Part shown: one piece after another, positions 26,130 through 34,091 of the stretch
How positions within the stretch are numbered: the stretch's first letter is position 1
How the letters are laid out: every line of letters starts with the position of its first letter
Source: Gluconobacter japonicus
GTDB lineage: Bacteria > Pseudomonadota > Alphaproteobacteria > Acetobacterales > Acetobacteraceae
Direction of reading: 5' to 3'
Assembly: GCF_002723975.1 (NCBI RefSeq)
Contig: NZ_BEWO01000010.1
Span: 62,001-126,000 of the forward strand
DNA length: 64,000 nt
Notes under the pieces: model-generated
Databases searched by the model: none
The model's input: only the letters and a program-made list of their open reading frames with translations
What the model was told of the DNA's origin: nothing
Translations under genes and position numbers: made by a program

Positions 26130-26959
26130 AGCTGGCTACCTTCAGTGGCATCTGAAGGAACAGGAATCTGTGTTAAAGGAGGGCGATTGGTTCCATGCAG
26201 GGACATGCTCAGAAGTGCCCGTGTATAAGGGTGCCGAGGCGCATTAAAGAGTTGTTCTGTCTCATTGCTTTCGACAAGGCAGCCCTGCTGAAGAACCAGA
26301 ACATGTTGCGCATGACGCCTGATGATACCCAGATCATGGGAAATCATGAGGACGGCCATCCCATGATCAATCGCAAGGCCTTTAACAAGATCCATCATCT
26401 CCGCCTGCGTTTTGCTATCCAGGGCGGTTGTAAATTCATCTGCAATGAGAAGGGCAGGCTTACAGGCAATCGCCATCGCCAGAAGAACACGCTGACGCTG
26501 TCCTCCAGACAGGGCATGGGGATATGCTCCTGCCGAGACACCAGCATTGCTCAGGCCGACACGATCCAGCAACTGCTGGACATGCGCCGAAATGTCTCGC
26601 AACGAAACCGCACCGTGCAGTCTGAGCGTATCACCGATCTGTTTACCAATAGCGCGGATCGGATTGAGTGCGGTCATGGGTTCCTGAAACACCATGGCAA
26701 TGCGTCGTCCGCGCAGATCACGGAAAGCCCGTTCGGGAAGAGTGGTAAGATTCTGCCCTTCAAAAGTAACTTCTCCTGAAGTTTCGAAGCCATCTGGAAG
26801 TAGCCCCATCAAAGCACGGGCCAGAGTTGATTTTCCCGAACCGGACTCTCCTGTTACGGCGACTGTTTCGCCAGCGCTTACCGTAAAGGATAGGGGGCGA
26901 AGAATGAGTTTCGCTCCCGACAAAACCGACAGATTCTGCACAGAAAGGCATACCGTCAT
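26126..26959 (-). CDS. Peptide-type ABC transporter ATPase (DppD/OppD-like)
   Basis: A 277-residue ATPase with Walker A GESGSGKSTLARAL, Q-loop MVFQEPMTALNPI, signature [15 protein letters not shown], Walker B LLIADEFTTALD and switch region LMISHDLGIIRRH, then the peptide-transporter ending HPYTRALLSMS. It is the partner of the next ATPase in the five-gene transporter. Overlaps both neighbours by 4 bp. Confidence 0.9.
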   Translation of the reverse strand: MTVCLSVQNLSVLSGAKLILRPLSFTVSAGETVAVTGESGSGKSTLARALMGLLPDGFETSGEVTFEGQNLTTLPERAFRDLRGRRIAMVFQEPMTALNPIRAIGKQIGDTLRLHGAVSLRDISAHVQQLLDRVGLSNAGVSAGAYPHALSGGQRQRVLLAMAIACKPALLIADEFTTALDSKTQAEMMDLVKGLAIDHGMAVLMISHDLGIIRRHAQHVLVLQQGCLVESNETEQLFNAPRHPYTRALLSMSLHGTNRPPLTQIPVPSDATEGSQL

Positions 26960-27789
26960 GACAGGCGCTCCTCGTTAAGGGCGAATGGGCGCTCCAGAAG
27001 ATCTCGCAATCCATCTCCCATCAGGTTGAAACCAAGAACGAGCGCCATGACCGTAATGCCCGGTGCAGCAACCAGAAAAGGATGATCGAAAATATGGATC
27101 TGATAGGACGCCAGAGCCCGTCCCAGATCCGGCTGAGGCGGCGGAGCGCCCAGTCCAAGATAAGACAATCCTGCTTCGGAAAGGATTGCCAGAGCCAGAG
27201 ATGTTGAAGCGTGAACAATCAGGATTGGTGCGATGTTGGGGAGAACATGGCGGATCGTGACAGCCACAGAGCCAAAGCCCGCCATACGCGCGGCGGAGAT
27301 ATAATCCAGCACCAGAATAGACTGTGCAGCCTGCTTCGTAATGCGGATCTGTGCGGGAATACCGAACAGGGCGATCGCCAGGATCTCACCCGTCGCGGAT
27401 GCGCCCTGTGCGGTCACGAGCATGGCCGCGATAAGAATGGGAGGAAATGCCAGCCCAAGATCGGCAGCGCTCATCACGGCCCATCCCCGCTTTCCACCGT
27501 TCGCACCAACAAGTCCGAGAATGGTTCCAATAACGGTCCCAAGCGTGACGGAAAGCAATGCAATCGCCGTCGTATTGAAAGCTCCCGTCAAAACATAGCT
27601 GGCAAGGTCACGCCCGAAGGGGTCGGTTCCTAACGGGTGGGTCAGAGAAGGCGGAGCATAGCGGTTCGGGATGTCAATGAACGGCGCATGACCACCATGC
27701 CAGATCCAGACAATCGTTGCGGGAAGCAGGAATCCAAGAAGCAGGATACTTCCGGCGATCAGGCTCTTTGGGGCACAGGGCAATTTCAT
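26956..27789 (-). CDS. Peptide-type ABC transporter permease (DppC-like)
   Basis: A 277-residue inner-membrane protein with five to six helices. The N-terminal periplasmic part HPLGTDPFGRDLASYVLTGA is a DppC/OppC signature. The cytoplasmic EAA loop reads YISAARMAGFGSVAVTIRHVLPN, and SLGLGAPPPQPDLGR-type text (LSYLGLGAPPPQPDLGRAL) follows, as in other members. It forms the channel with the DppB-like protein encoded immediately upstream; the genes overlap by 4 bp on each side. Confidence 0.91.
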   Translation of the reverse strand: MKLPCAPKSLIAGSILLLGFLLPATIVWIWHGGHAPFIDIPNRYAPPSLTHPLGTDPFGRDLASYVLTGAFNTTAIALLSVTLGTVIGTILGLVGANGGKRGWAVMSAADLGLAFPPILIAAMLVTAQGASATGEILAIALFGIPAQIRITKQAAQSILVLDYISAARMAGFGSVAVTIRHVLPNIAPILIVHASTSLALAILSEAGLSYLGLGAPPPQPDLGRALASYQIHIFDHPFLVAAPGITVMALVLGFNLMGDGLRDLLERPFALNEERLS

Positions 27790-28736
27790 GCGTCACTTCC
27801 TGCAAGACGCGGGTCCAGCCAACGAATGATGAGCGAAAGGAACAGGTTCAGCACAAGAACACCCGCCACAATCAGCATGACAAGGTTCTGCACAACCGGA
27901 ATGTCTCGCTGATTGACGGCTTCAAGAAGCAGTTTGCTGCATCCAGGAATGTTGAACACGTTTTCAACAATGATGGACCCTGTCACGAGAACGGGAAGCT
28001 GAATGCCGATCAGCGTCAGAACGGGAATAACAGCATTCGGGAGTGCGACCCGCCAGAGAACACCCTGGCGGCTATATCCCTGGGCGCGGGCGGTGCGGAT
28101 AAAATCCTGCTCCAATGTGTCAATCAGGGATGACCGCATGAAGCGCGCAATAATCGCTGCTTGCGGGATCGCGAGGGCGACGGCTGGCAAGGTCAGGGCG
28201 CGAAGAGCGGAGAACACACCATGGTTCCAGCCACTGAAACCCCCTGCGGGAAACCATTGAAGGGTCAGGGAAAACAAAAAAGTCATCATCATGGCCAGCC
28301 AGAAATCCGGAATAGATTTCAGGAGTTGAAGAAGCGCCATGAGCGCCAGATCCAACCGCTTCCCACGACGGGTCGCAGCGATAGATCCAATGGGCAAACC
28401 GATGAGAAGGGCCAGGCAGGTCGCAAAGATGATGAGGGGCAAAGTGCTCTGAAATCGCTCCAGAATTAGCCCGGAAACTGGCACGTCATAGACGTAACTC
28501 GTTCCTGCATTTCCATGGAAAAGACCGACAACCCAACGAAAATAGCGGGTGACAGGAGACGCATCGAGACCAAGCTGATGGTGAAGAGCGGCAATGCTTT
28601 CGGGGCTAGCGTCCAGACCCAGCATAACAGTCGCTGGGTCACCCGGAAGAATGGCGAGCAGCGCAAAAACAATTATGCTGGCGACAACCAGTACAGAAAT
28701 CCGCCCTAAAACGGTTTGAGCAACCCCGATCATCAT
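27786..28736 (-). CDS. Peptide-type ABC transporter permease (DppB-like)
   Basis: An inner-membrane permease of 316 residues starting at the ATG that overlaps the binding-protein stop (ATGATGA); a TTG three codons earlier is open but less likely. It has the DppB start LGRISVLVVASIIVFALLAI, LPGDPATVMLG, the VTRYFRWVVGLFHGNAGTSY segment (over two blocks) and the EAA loop FIRTARAQGYSRQGVLWRVA followed by LPNAVIPVLTLIG. It makes the translocation pore with the DppC-like subunit. Confidence 0.9.
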   Translation of the reverse strand: MMIGVAQTVLGRISVLVVASIIVFALLAILPGDPATVMLGLDASPESIAALHHQLGLDASPVTRYFRWVVGLFHGNAGTSYVYDVPVSGLILERFQSTLPLIIFATCLALLIGLPIGSIAATRRGKRLDLALMALLQLLKSIPDFWLAMMMTFLFSLTLQWFPAGGFSGWNHGVFSALRALTLPAVALAIPQAAIIARFMRSSLIDTLEQDFIRTARAQGYSRQGVLWRVALPNAVIPVLTLIGIQLPVLVTGSIIVENVFNIPGCSKLLLEAVNQRDIPVVQNLVMLIVAGVLVLNLFLSLIIRWLDPRLAGSDA

Positions 28737-30211
28737 GGTGCCCAAGATACATCAGCCATGGGACAGGCAGCGATCTGCTGATCGGTCCAGAGGCCTAGAA
28801 TATGGCGGTTCATGACCGTGTCCCGAGGGCGGGAAAACAGAAAAACATTGGGCTCATCCTGTGCAAGACGGTCCTGCATGGCAACTGACAAACGATGTCT
28901 CTCTTCAGGATTGTCCGTCGCCTCATACTGCTCGAAAAGACTGTGGAACTCCGGATTTTTGTAATGGAAATATATGGTGTCCCGGTCATAGATACCGATG
29001 TCGTGAGGTTCGGTATGAGCGATGACCGTCATGTCAAATTTCCCCTGTCCGAAGACCTGACCCAGCCAAGCTGGCCATTCAAGAGGTTGCAACGTCACGA
29101 TCAGCCCGACCTGTTCAAGATACGCGGCAACGATTTCGCTGGTATCCCGTGCGTAGGTAATGGGCGGATAGGAGAGGGTGATTTGCGTGCCCGGCCGAAT
29201 GCCTGCCTGCTTTAGAAGTGCGCGCGCATGTTCAGGGTCGTAGGAATATCGATCAGGCAGTGACACATAATCCGGATCGTTAGGCGCCATGTGCGATTGC
29301 AGAACTGTCCCTTCGCCATCCGCGCCAGCCTGAACAAGGGCCTTGCGATCAATCGCGTATGCAATCGCCTGACGGACCCGAATGTCATTAAACGGTCTGC
29401 GAGCGTTGTTCAGAGCCAGAATAGCTTTGAACGGGAAAGTGCCACGTACAACCCGGATACCCGGATGATCAATGAAGCGGCTCAGAACTTCCGGAGCAGG
29501 GAAAGACGGATAGGCATCCAGTTCGCCGGCGAGAAGCGCATTACTTGCGGCAAGAGGATCGGGCATGCAGCGGAACGTCACCGTCTTCAGAAGGGGGGCT
29601 TTTCCCCAATAGTCGGGATTTCGTGCCAAAGTGACATGATCGCCCCGTTGCCATTCCTCAAACCTGAAAGGACCGGTTCCAATCGGGTGGCTGACATTTT
29701 TGTCTGCGGATACCGGTGACAGGATGGACGCGTCATTCCACGCCAGTTCATAGGTAAAGCTGCCATGAGGTTTTTTCAGCGTCACATCCGCATGAGACGC
29801 GTCCAGGCAAGCAATATCGGCAATATTCGTGAAGAAATTGCGGTCCGGATTTGTGCTGTTAGCTGCTCCTGCGCGCAGAAGTGAAAAACGGACATTCTCG
29901 CAGGTGAGGGGTGACCCATCGTGAAAACGAACATTATCCTGCAAAGTAAAATGATATACGCGTCCGTCGTCTGAGACCGTCCATTCGCGCGCAAGAAGAG
30001 GCTGAACATGACCATCACGGTCCAAACGCGTCAGACCTTCATAGATATTGTTGTAAGTGATCGTTCCGACGGCTTCGCTCGGTGTGCGGGTCGGGTCCAG
30101 ACCGGGCGGCTCAATGGAAACACCGATGCTCATGGTGTCACGCGGGTCAGCCGAGGCTTGCGATGCCAGACCGAGGCCCAGCAGAACAATCAGAACGGAA
30201 GACGATTTCAT
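28733..30211 (-). CDS. Periplasmic substrate-binding protein, family 5 (dipeptide/oligopeptide type)
   Basis: A 492-residue binding protein with a signal peptide (MKSSSVLIVLLGLGLASQAS, cleavage after ASA). Family-5 marks are PPGLDPTRTPSEAVGTITYN, NIYEGLTRLDRDGHVQPLLA, HFTLQDNVRFHDGSPL, GTGPFRFEEWQRGDHV and the AIAYAIDRKALVQ block. No lipobox cysteine is present, so it is a soluble periplasmic protein. It sets the specificity of the ABC system; family members bind peptides, opines, glutathione or other amides. It follows the monooxygenase gene with a 4-bp overlap, so importer and enzyme are co-translated. Confidence 0.9.
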   Translation of the reverse strand: MKSSSVLIVLLGLGLASQASADPRDTMSIGVSIEPPGLDPTRTPSEAVGTITYNNIYEGLTRLDRDGHVQPLLAREWTVSDDGRVYHFTLQDNVRFHDGSPLTCENVRFSLLRAGAANSTNPDRNFFTNIADIACLDASHADVTLKKPHGSFTYELAWNDASILSPVSADKNVSHPIGTGPFRFEEWQRGDHVTLARNPDYWGKAPLLKTVTFRCMPDPLAASNALLAGELDAYPSFPAPEVLSRFIDHPGIRVVRGTFPFKAILALNNARRPFNDIRVRQAIAYAIDRKALVQAGADGEGTVLQSHMAPNDPDYVSLPDRYSYDPEHARALLKQAGIRPGTQITLSYPPITYARDTSEIVAAYLEQVGLIVTLQPLEWPAWLGQVFGQGKFDMTVIAHTEPHDIGIYDRDTIYFHYKNPEFHSLFEQYEATDNPEERHRLSVAMQDRLAQDEPNVFLFSRPRDTVMNRHILGLWTDQQIAACPMADVSWAP

Positions 30212-31536
30212 GGAGTCTCGCCAGGTGCCGGACGTTTCAGGCCCAGATGCTCACGGAGGGTCGAGCCTTCATAGGCAGTGCGGAACAAGCCGCGACGCTG
30301 TAGCTCAGGCACAACATGCTCCACGAACAGCTCCAGACTTTGCGGCAGAATAGGGGGCATGACGTTAAACCCATCGGCTGCCTCTTCCACAAACCATTCT
30401 TCCAGTTGATCCGCAATCTCCTTTGGGCCGCCATAAATGGACCAGTGACCGCGTGCGCCGCTGACTTCCAGATACAGGTCACGCAATGTCATGTTCCGAC
30501 GTTTTGCCATTTCGACCAGAAGAGTTTGCCGACTACGATTGCCGTTGAAGTCGGCCGGAGCGTCTGGGAGCGGCCCATCAAGAGGCAATCCACGCAGATC
30601 AGTGCCAGTCATGCCCCCCAGAAGAAATAGGCCGACATCCGGATGTGTCAGATCATCGAGCTGCGCCCGCAGATCTTCCGCTTCCATCTGTGTACGCCCC
30701 ACGAGGGGATAGACGCCCGGCATGACCTTCAGGGACGCCGGGTCTCGACCAATTTCTCGCATACGGCGATGCAGATCGAGACGAAACGCCTTTGCCTCAT
30801 CAAGCGTCTGCTGGGCCGTAAAGACCATTTCAGCAGTCTCTGCGGCAAGCTGACGGCCCGGCTCGGAAGACCCGGCCTGAACGAGCACAGGCCTGCCCTG
30901 CGGAGAGCGGGGAATGTCGATCTGCCCTGCGGCTGAAAGAAATTCACCTTTGAAATCAAAGGGGCGTCGGCCTGCCGGGGTGAAGAACTCTCCGCTTTCC
31001 GTGTCTCTCTGAAAGGCATCGTCGTCCCAGCTATCCCAGAAATTCTGCACGATCTGGGCAAATTCGCGAGCCTGCCGATAGCGATCCGCATGAGGGACAT
31101 GGCTTGGTCGGCCATAATGAATGGACTCTTTCACGTTGGCGGTCGTGACAAGGTTCCATCCCGCACGGCCGCCGCTGATCTGATCGAGGGACAGAAACTG
31201 TCGAGCCAGATGATAGGGTACGGAATAAGTCGTGCTGACAGTACCTATCAGGCCGATCTTCTTGGTTGTGGCAGCAAGAGCCGAAAGAAGAGTCAGAGGC
31301 TCAAAGGATGCGGCATAGGTCATGCGGCGGAAACCATCGATTGTTGCTTCGTCGATGGAGCTTGTAAAATCAGCAATAAATACAGCATCGAAGAGCCCGC
31401 GCTCGGCAAGGCGTGCCTGTTCTAGCTGACGCTGAAAGTTACTGCCAGCATCTGGGGCCGACCCAGGATGGCGCCAGGCTGCCGCATGATGGCCGGTTGG
31501 GAGAAGGAATGCGGCGAGTTTCATCTGGGGAGCCAT
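30208..31536 (-). CDS. FMN-dependent monooxygenase, NtaA/SnaA/DszA family
   Basis: A 442-residue two-component flavin monooxygenase that uses FMNH2 supplied by a separate reductase. Hallmarks are the start KLAAFLLPTGHHAAAW, FEPLTLLSALAATTKKIGLI, DQISGGRAGWNLVTTANV, YRQAREFAQIVQNFWDSWDDDA (split) and PVLVQAGSSEPGRQLAAETA. Family members oxidise nitrilotriacetate, sulfones, sulfonates, dimethylsulfide and S-substituted N-acetylcysteines. As first gene of the operon with an importer, peptidase and hydrolase, it probably opens an imported sulfur- or nitrogen-containing compound. No flavin reductase gene is found in the window. Confidence 0.87.
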   Translation of the reverse strand: MAPQMKLAAFLLPTGHHAAAWRHPGSAPDAGSNFQRQLEQARLAERGLFDAVFIADFTSSIDEATIDGFRRMTYAASFEPLTLLSALAATTKKIGLIGTVSTTYSVPYHLARQFLSLDQISGGRAGWNLVTTANVKESIHYGRPSHVPHADRYRQAREFAQIVQNFWDSWDDDAFQRDTESGEFFTPAGRRPFDFKGEFLSAAGQIDIPRSPQGRPVLVQAGSSEPGRQLAAETAEMVFTAQQTLDEAKAFRLDLHRRMREIGRDPASLKVMPGVYPLVGRTQMEAEDLRAQLDDLTHPDVGLFLLGGMTGTDLRGLPLDGPLPDAPADFNGNRSRQTLLVEMAKRRNMTLRDLYLEVSGARGHWSIYGGPKEIADQLEEWFVEEAADGFNVMPPILPQSLELFVEHVVPELQRRGLFRTAYEGSTLREHLGLKRPAPGETP

Positions 31537-31589
31537 GGACGTTCGATCTCTTGCTTAGCACTGTCAGAAACACAAAAAAATATTGCTCT

Positions 31590-31679
31590 CACAACATAAC
31601 CTGTTGTGAATCGTTTTTCTATACCTTAAACGCAAACAAATAGTTGTTTTATAAACTAACGAATAAACTTAGTTGTTAG
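31590..31679. promoter_or_regulatory. Divergent promoter region with inverted repeats
   Basis: The 152-base gap between the monooxygenase operon and its divergent receptor is AT-rich and contains CACAAC-N7-GTTGTG at 31590-31608 and AACTAA-N9-TTAGTT at 31654-31674; CTAAC (31656-31660) also pairs with GTTAG (31675-31679). The motif GTTGT recurs. These are plausible operators for one regulator controlling both directions, but no regulator gene lies next to them. Confidence 0.45.
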
Positions 31680-31688
31680 GCGGAACCG

Positions 31689-34046
31689 ATGCACGACGTT
31701 TACACTGCTCCGTACCGCAGAAATGCCCTCCTAGGCCGTGGGCGAATTGCTCTTGTCTCCACTGTAGCATTGCTACCGTTCTGGAGTGTTGCAGCATCTG
31801 CGGAAGATAGCACTCCAGCCAAAAAGCCCGCGCAGGTGAGTACGCACAAAAGGGAAACAGCTCCCTCTAAAATTGCTCACATACGCCCAGCTTCTAAACC
31901 GCAGGATCACGAAGCATCCCGTGTGGAGAATGTTGTCGTAACATCTGAACGTAAGGCTGACAGTCCGCAGAACATCGGAACATCCATTAGTGTTATTTCA
32001 GCAAAAATGCTGGAAAACCGCAACATCAACAACGTTTTCGATCTGCAATATGCAACACCGTCGCTACAAATACAGCCGTCTTACGGAAGCGGGCAGTTCA
32101 CCTACACCATTCGTGGTGTAGGGTTTAACAACTATTCCAGTAACAACTCTCCAACTGTTGGTATCTATATCGATGAGGTCGCCAATCCGGTGCCCTTCGG
32201 AATCAACGGTATGATGTTCGACATGCAGCGCGTAGAAGTACTGCGTGGTCCGCAGGGGACATTGTACGGGCGGAATACCACAGGTGGTGCGATCAATTAC
32301 ATTACCAACAAAGCGACGGATAAGCTAACCGGCGGCGTTGCAGCCCAGTATGGCCGCTTCGATAGTGCGAAGATTGACGGTTATATTTCTGGCCCCATCA
32401 ATGACAAGCTCAAATTCCGTCTGTCCGGTGAGACGCAACAGGGCGGGGCGTGGCAATACAATCCGGAAGCAAAAGCTCACCTTGGAAATGTCGACCGCGG
32501 TGCTGCCCGACTTTTGGTGGATTATGCACCATCAGAGAGTTGGAAGGTGGAGTGGAACCTGCATGGAAGCCGCGATCGCTCCGATGGAACGGGCCCCTAT
32601 GCCTGGCGTCCTATTACCAGCCTGAGTGCGACCAATCCGATGCCTGCGTCTGCCAGCCGTTATTATACACGTTGGGGCACGTCGGCACAGTTTGCCAAGG
32701 AAACGGGTCTAACGCCTGATCAGAAGCCCTACAGCCATATTGATACTGGGGGCAGCAGCCTGCGGATCGAAAAGCATCTGAGGGATTTTACGATCACAAA
32801 TCTGGCCAGCTATGATTACATGCAGCGCAATGAATACGATAATTTCGATGATTCATCGCTTTCGCTCGCCGATGTAAAATTCAATACGCGCGCCAGTGTC
32901 GTCTCAGATGAACTGCGCTTCTCATCAAATACGACTGGGCGTCTTCACTGGATTGGCGGTATTTATTATGGCTATCAGTGGCTGAATGACCGGTATCAGT
33001 CGGGTTTTGAAGCGCTTTATAATACTGATGGAGATGTCCGCTACTCGCAGACAGTCAATACCATCAGTGGTTTCGGTCAGGTTACGTATGATCTGACACC
33101 AAAGCTACAACTGGTTGGCGGGTTGCGGGTCGAACATGAAAAGCGCACCCTGGATAATGTTTATGCCCATTATCTCGTCAACGGCGTTGTGACCAATCCG
33201 CAGAATACAGTCGCGCAACAGGGTCAGTCCTATACGCTGCCATCTGCCAAATTTAGTGTTCAGTATCATCCATTCAGTCATGACATGGCCTATTTCACCT
33301 TTAGTAAAGGTGTAAAGTCGGGCGGCTTTACGGTGTATAACTCCTCTGACGTCACGCAGATGACAAATCCATTCAAACCGGAACAGCTTTATGCGTTCGA
33401 AGTGGGAAACAAGTTGATCCTTCCGCGCTATAATCTTCGGATCAATGCGGATTTCTTCTACTACGACTATTTTGATCGCCAGGTGCAATCGATTGCTTAT
33501 AGCCCGACGACGGGTTCCGCGATCGGGTTGTTCGTAAATGCTCCGCGTTCACATATGTTTGGTGGTGAGTACGAAGTGGAGTGGTCACCAATACCGGGCC
33601 TGCGTGTAGCCCAATCTGGGGCGTATGTTGAAGGGGCCTATGATGAATTCAGCGCCGTTACGAGTTCAAAGCGGGTCAACGGTGTCTGGGTAGGCGTGAA
33701 ACAGGACGTTTCTGGCCGGAGTGTGGAAGTCCCACATTTTACGGCTAATGGCTCTGTCGATTATACGTGGCGCCTTGGCCGGTATGATCTTGTTTCTGGT
33801 GTGGATTACAGCCTTCGCACGACAAGCACTGCGCTTAACGATGCAAATACCATTCCAGGTTACACCCTGTGGGGCGGGTATATTTCTTTCGCCCCCCGTA
33901 AAGGACACTGGAAGATCGAAGGCATTGGTCGCAACATCACAAACAAGCATTACGATGTGACACGAGGTTATTTCGTTGGGGGCGATAACATCGCCGTCGC
34001 AGGACGTCCGGCTACATGGGAAGTTCGGGTTCGGGCAGATTTCTGA
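31689..34046 (+). CDS. TonB-dependent receptor divergent from the monooxygenase operon
   Basis: A 785-residue outer-membrane receptor. The start has AGGCGGA at good spacing. A signal sequence with a long N-region (to about residue 40, LPFWSVAASAE) is followed by a charged linker, a TonB box (ENVVVTSER) and a plug with IGTSISVISAKMLENRNINN, YTIRGVGFNNYSSNNSPTVG and VEVLRGPQGTLYGRNTTGGA. The barrel ends VRADF with terminal phenylalanine. This is the sphingomonad-type catabolic receptor class rather than a classical siderophore receptor. Sharing a promoter region with the ABC/monooxygenase operon suggests it brings the operon's substrate across the outer membrane. Confidence 0.87.
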   Translation: MHDVYTAPYRRNALLGRGRIALVSTVALLPFWSVAASAEDSTPAKKPAQVSTHKRETAPSKIAHIRPASKPQDHEASRVENVVVTSERKADSPQNIGTSISVISAKMLENRNINNVFDLQYATPSLQIQPSYGSGQFTYTIRGVGFNNYSSNNSPTVGIYIDEVANPVPFGINGMMFDMQRVEVLRGPQGTLYGRNTTGGAINYITNKATDKLTGGVAAQYGRFDSAKIDGYISGPINDKLKFRLSGETQQGGAWQYNPEAKAHLGNVDRGAARLLVDYAPSESWKVEWNLHGSRDRSDGTGPYAWRPITSLSATNPMPASASRYYTRWGTSAQFAKETGLTPDQKPYSHIDTGGSSLRIEKHLRDFTITNLASYDYMQRNEYDNFDDSSLSLADVKFNTRASVVSDELRFSSNTTGRLHWIGGIYYGYQWLNDRYQSGFEALYNTDGDVRYSQTVNTISGFGQVTYDLTPKLQLVGGLRVEHEKRTLDNVYAHYLVNGVVTNPQNTVAQQGQSYTLPSAKFSVQYHPFSHDMAYFTFSKGVKSGGFTVYNSSDVTQMTNPFKPEQLYAFEVGNKLILPRYNLRINADFFYYDYFDRQVQSIAYSPTTGSAIGLFVNAPRSHMFGGEYEVEWSPIPGLRVAQSGAYVEGAYDEFSAVTSSKRVNGVWVGVKQDVSGRSVEVPHFTANGSVDYTWRLGRYDLVSGVDYSLRTTSTALNDANTIPGYTLWGGYISFAPRKGHWKIEGIGRNITNKHYDVTRGYFVGGDNIAVAGRPATWEVRVRADF

Positions 34047-34053
34047 ACAGCAA

Positions 34054-34081
34054 GGGGATGACGAAAAAAAAAGCCATCCCC
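34054..34081. terminator. Hairpin between two convergent receptor genes
   Basis: GGGGATG (34054-34060) pairs with CATCCCC (34075-34081) around an A-rich loop; the minus-strand copy has a T-rich loop. It lies in the 45-base gap between two convergent TonB-receptor genes, where a two-way terminator is expected. The loop is long, so strength is uncertain. Confidence 0.5.
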
Positions 34082-34091
34082 CAAGTCAGCT

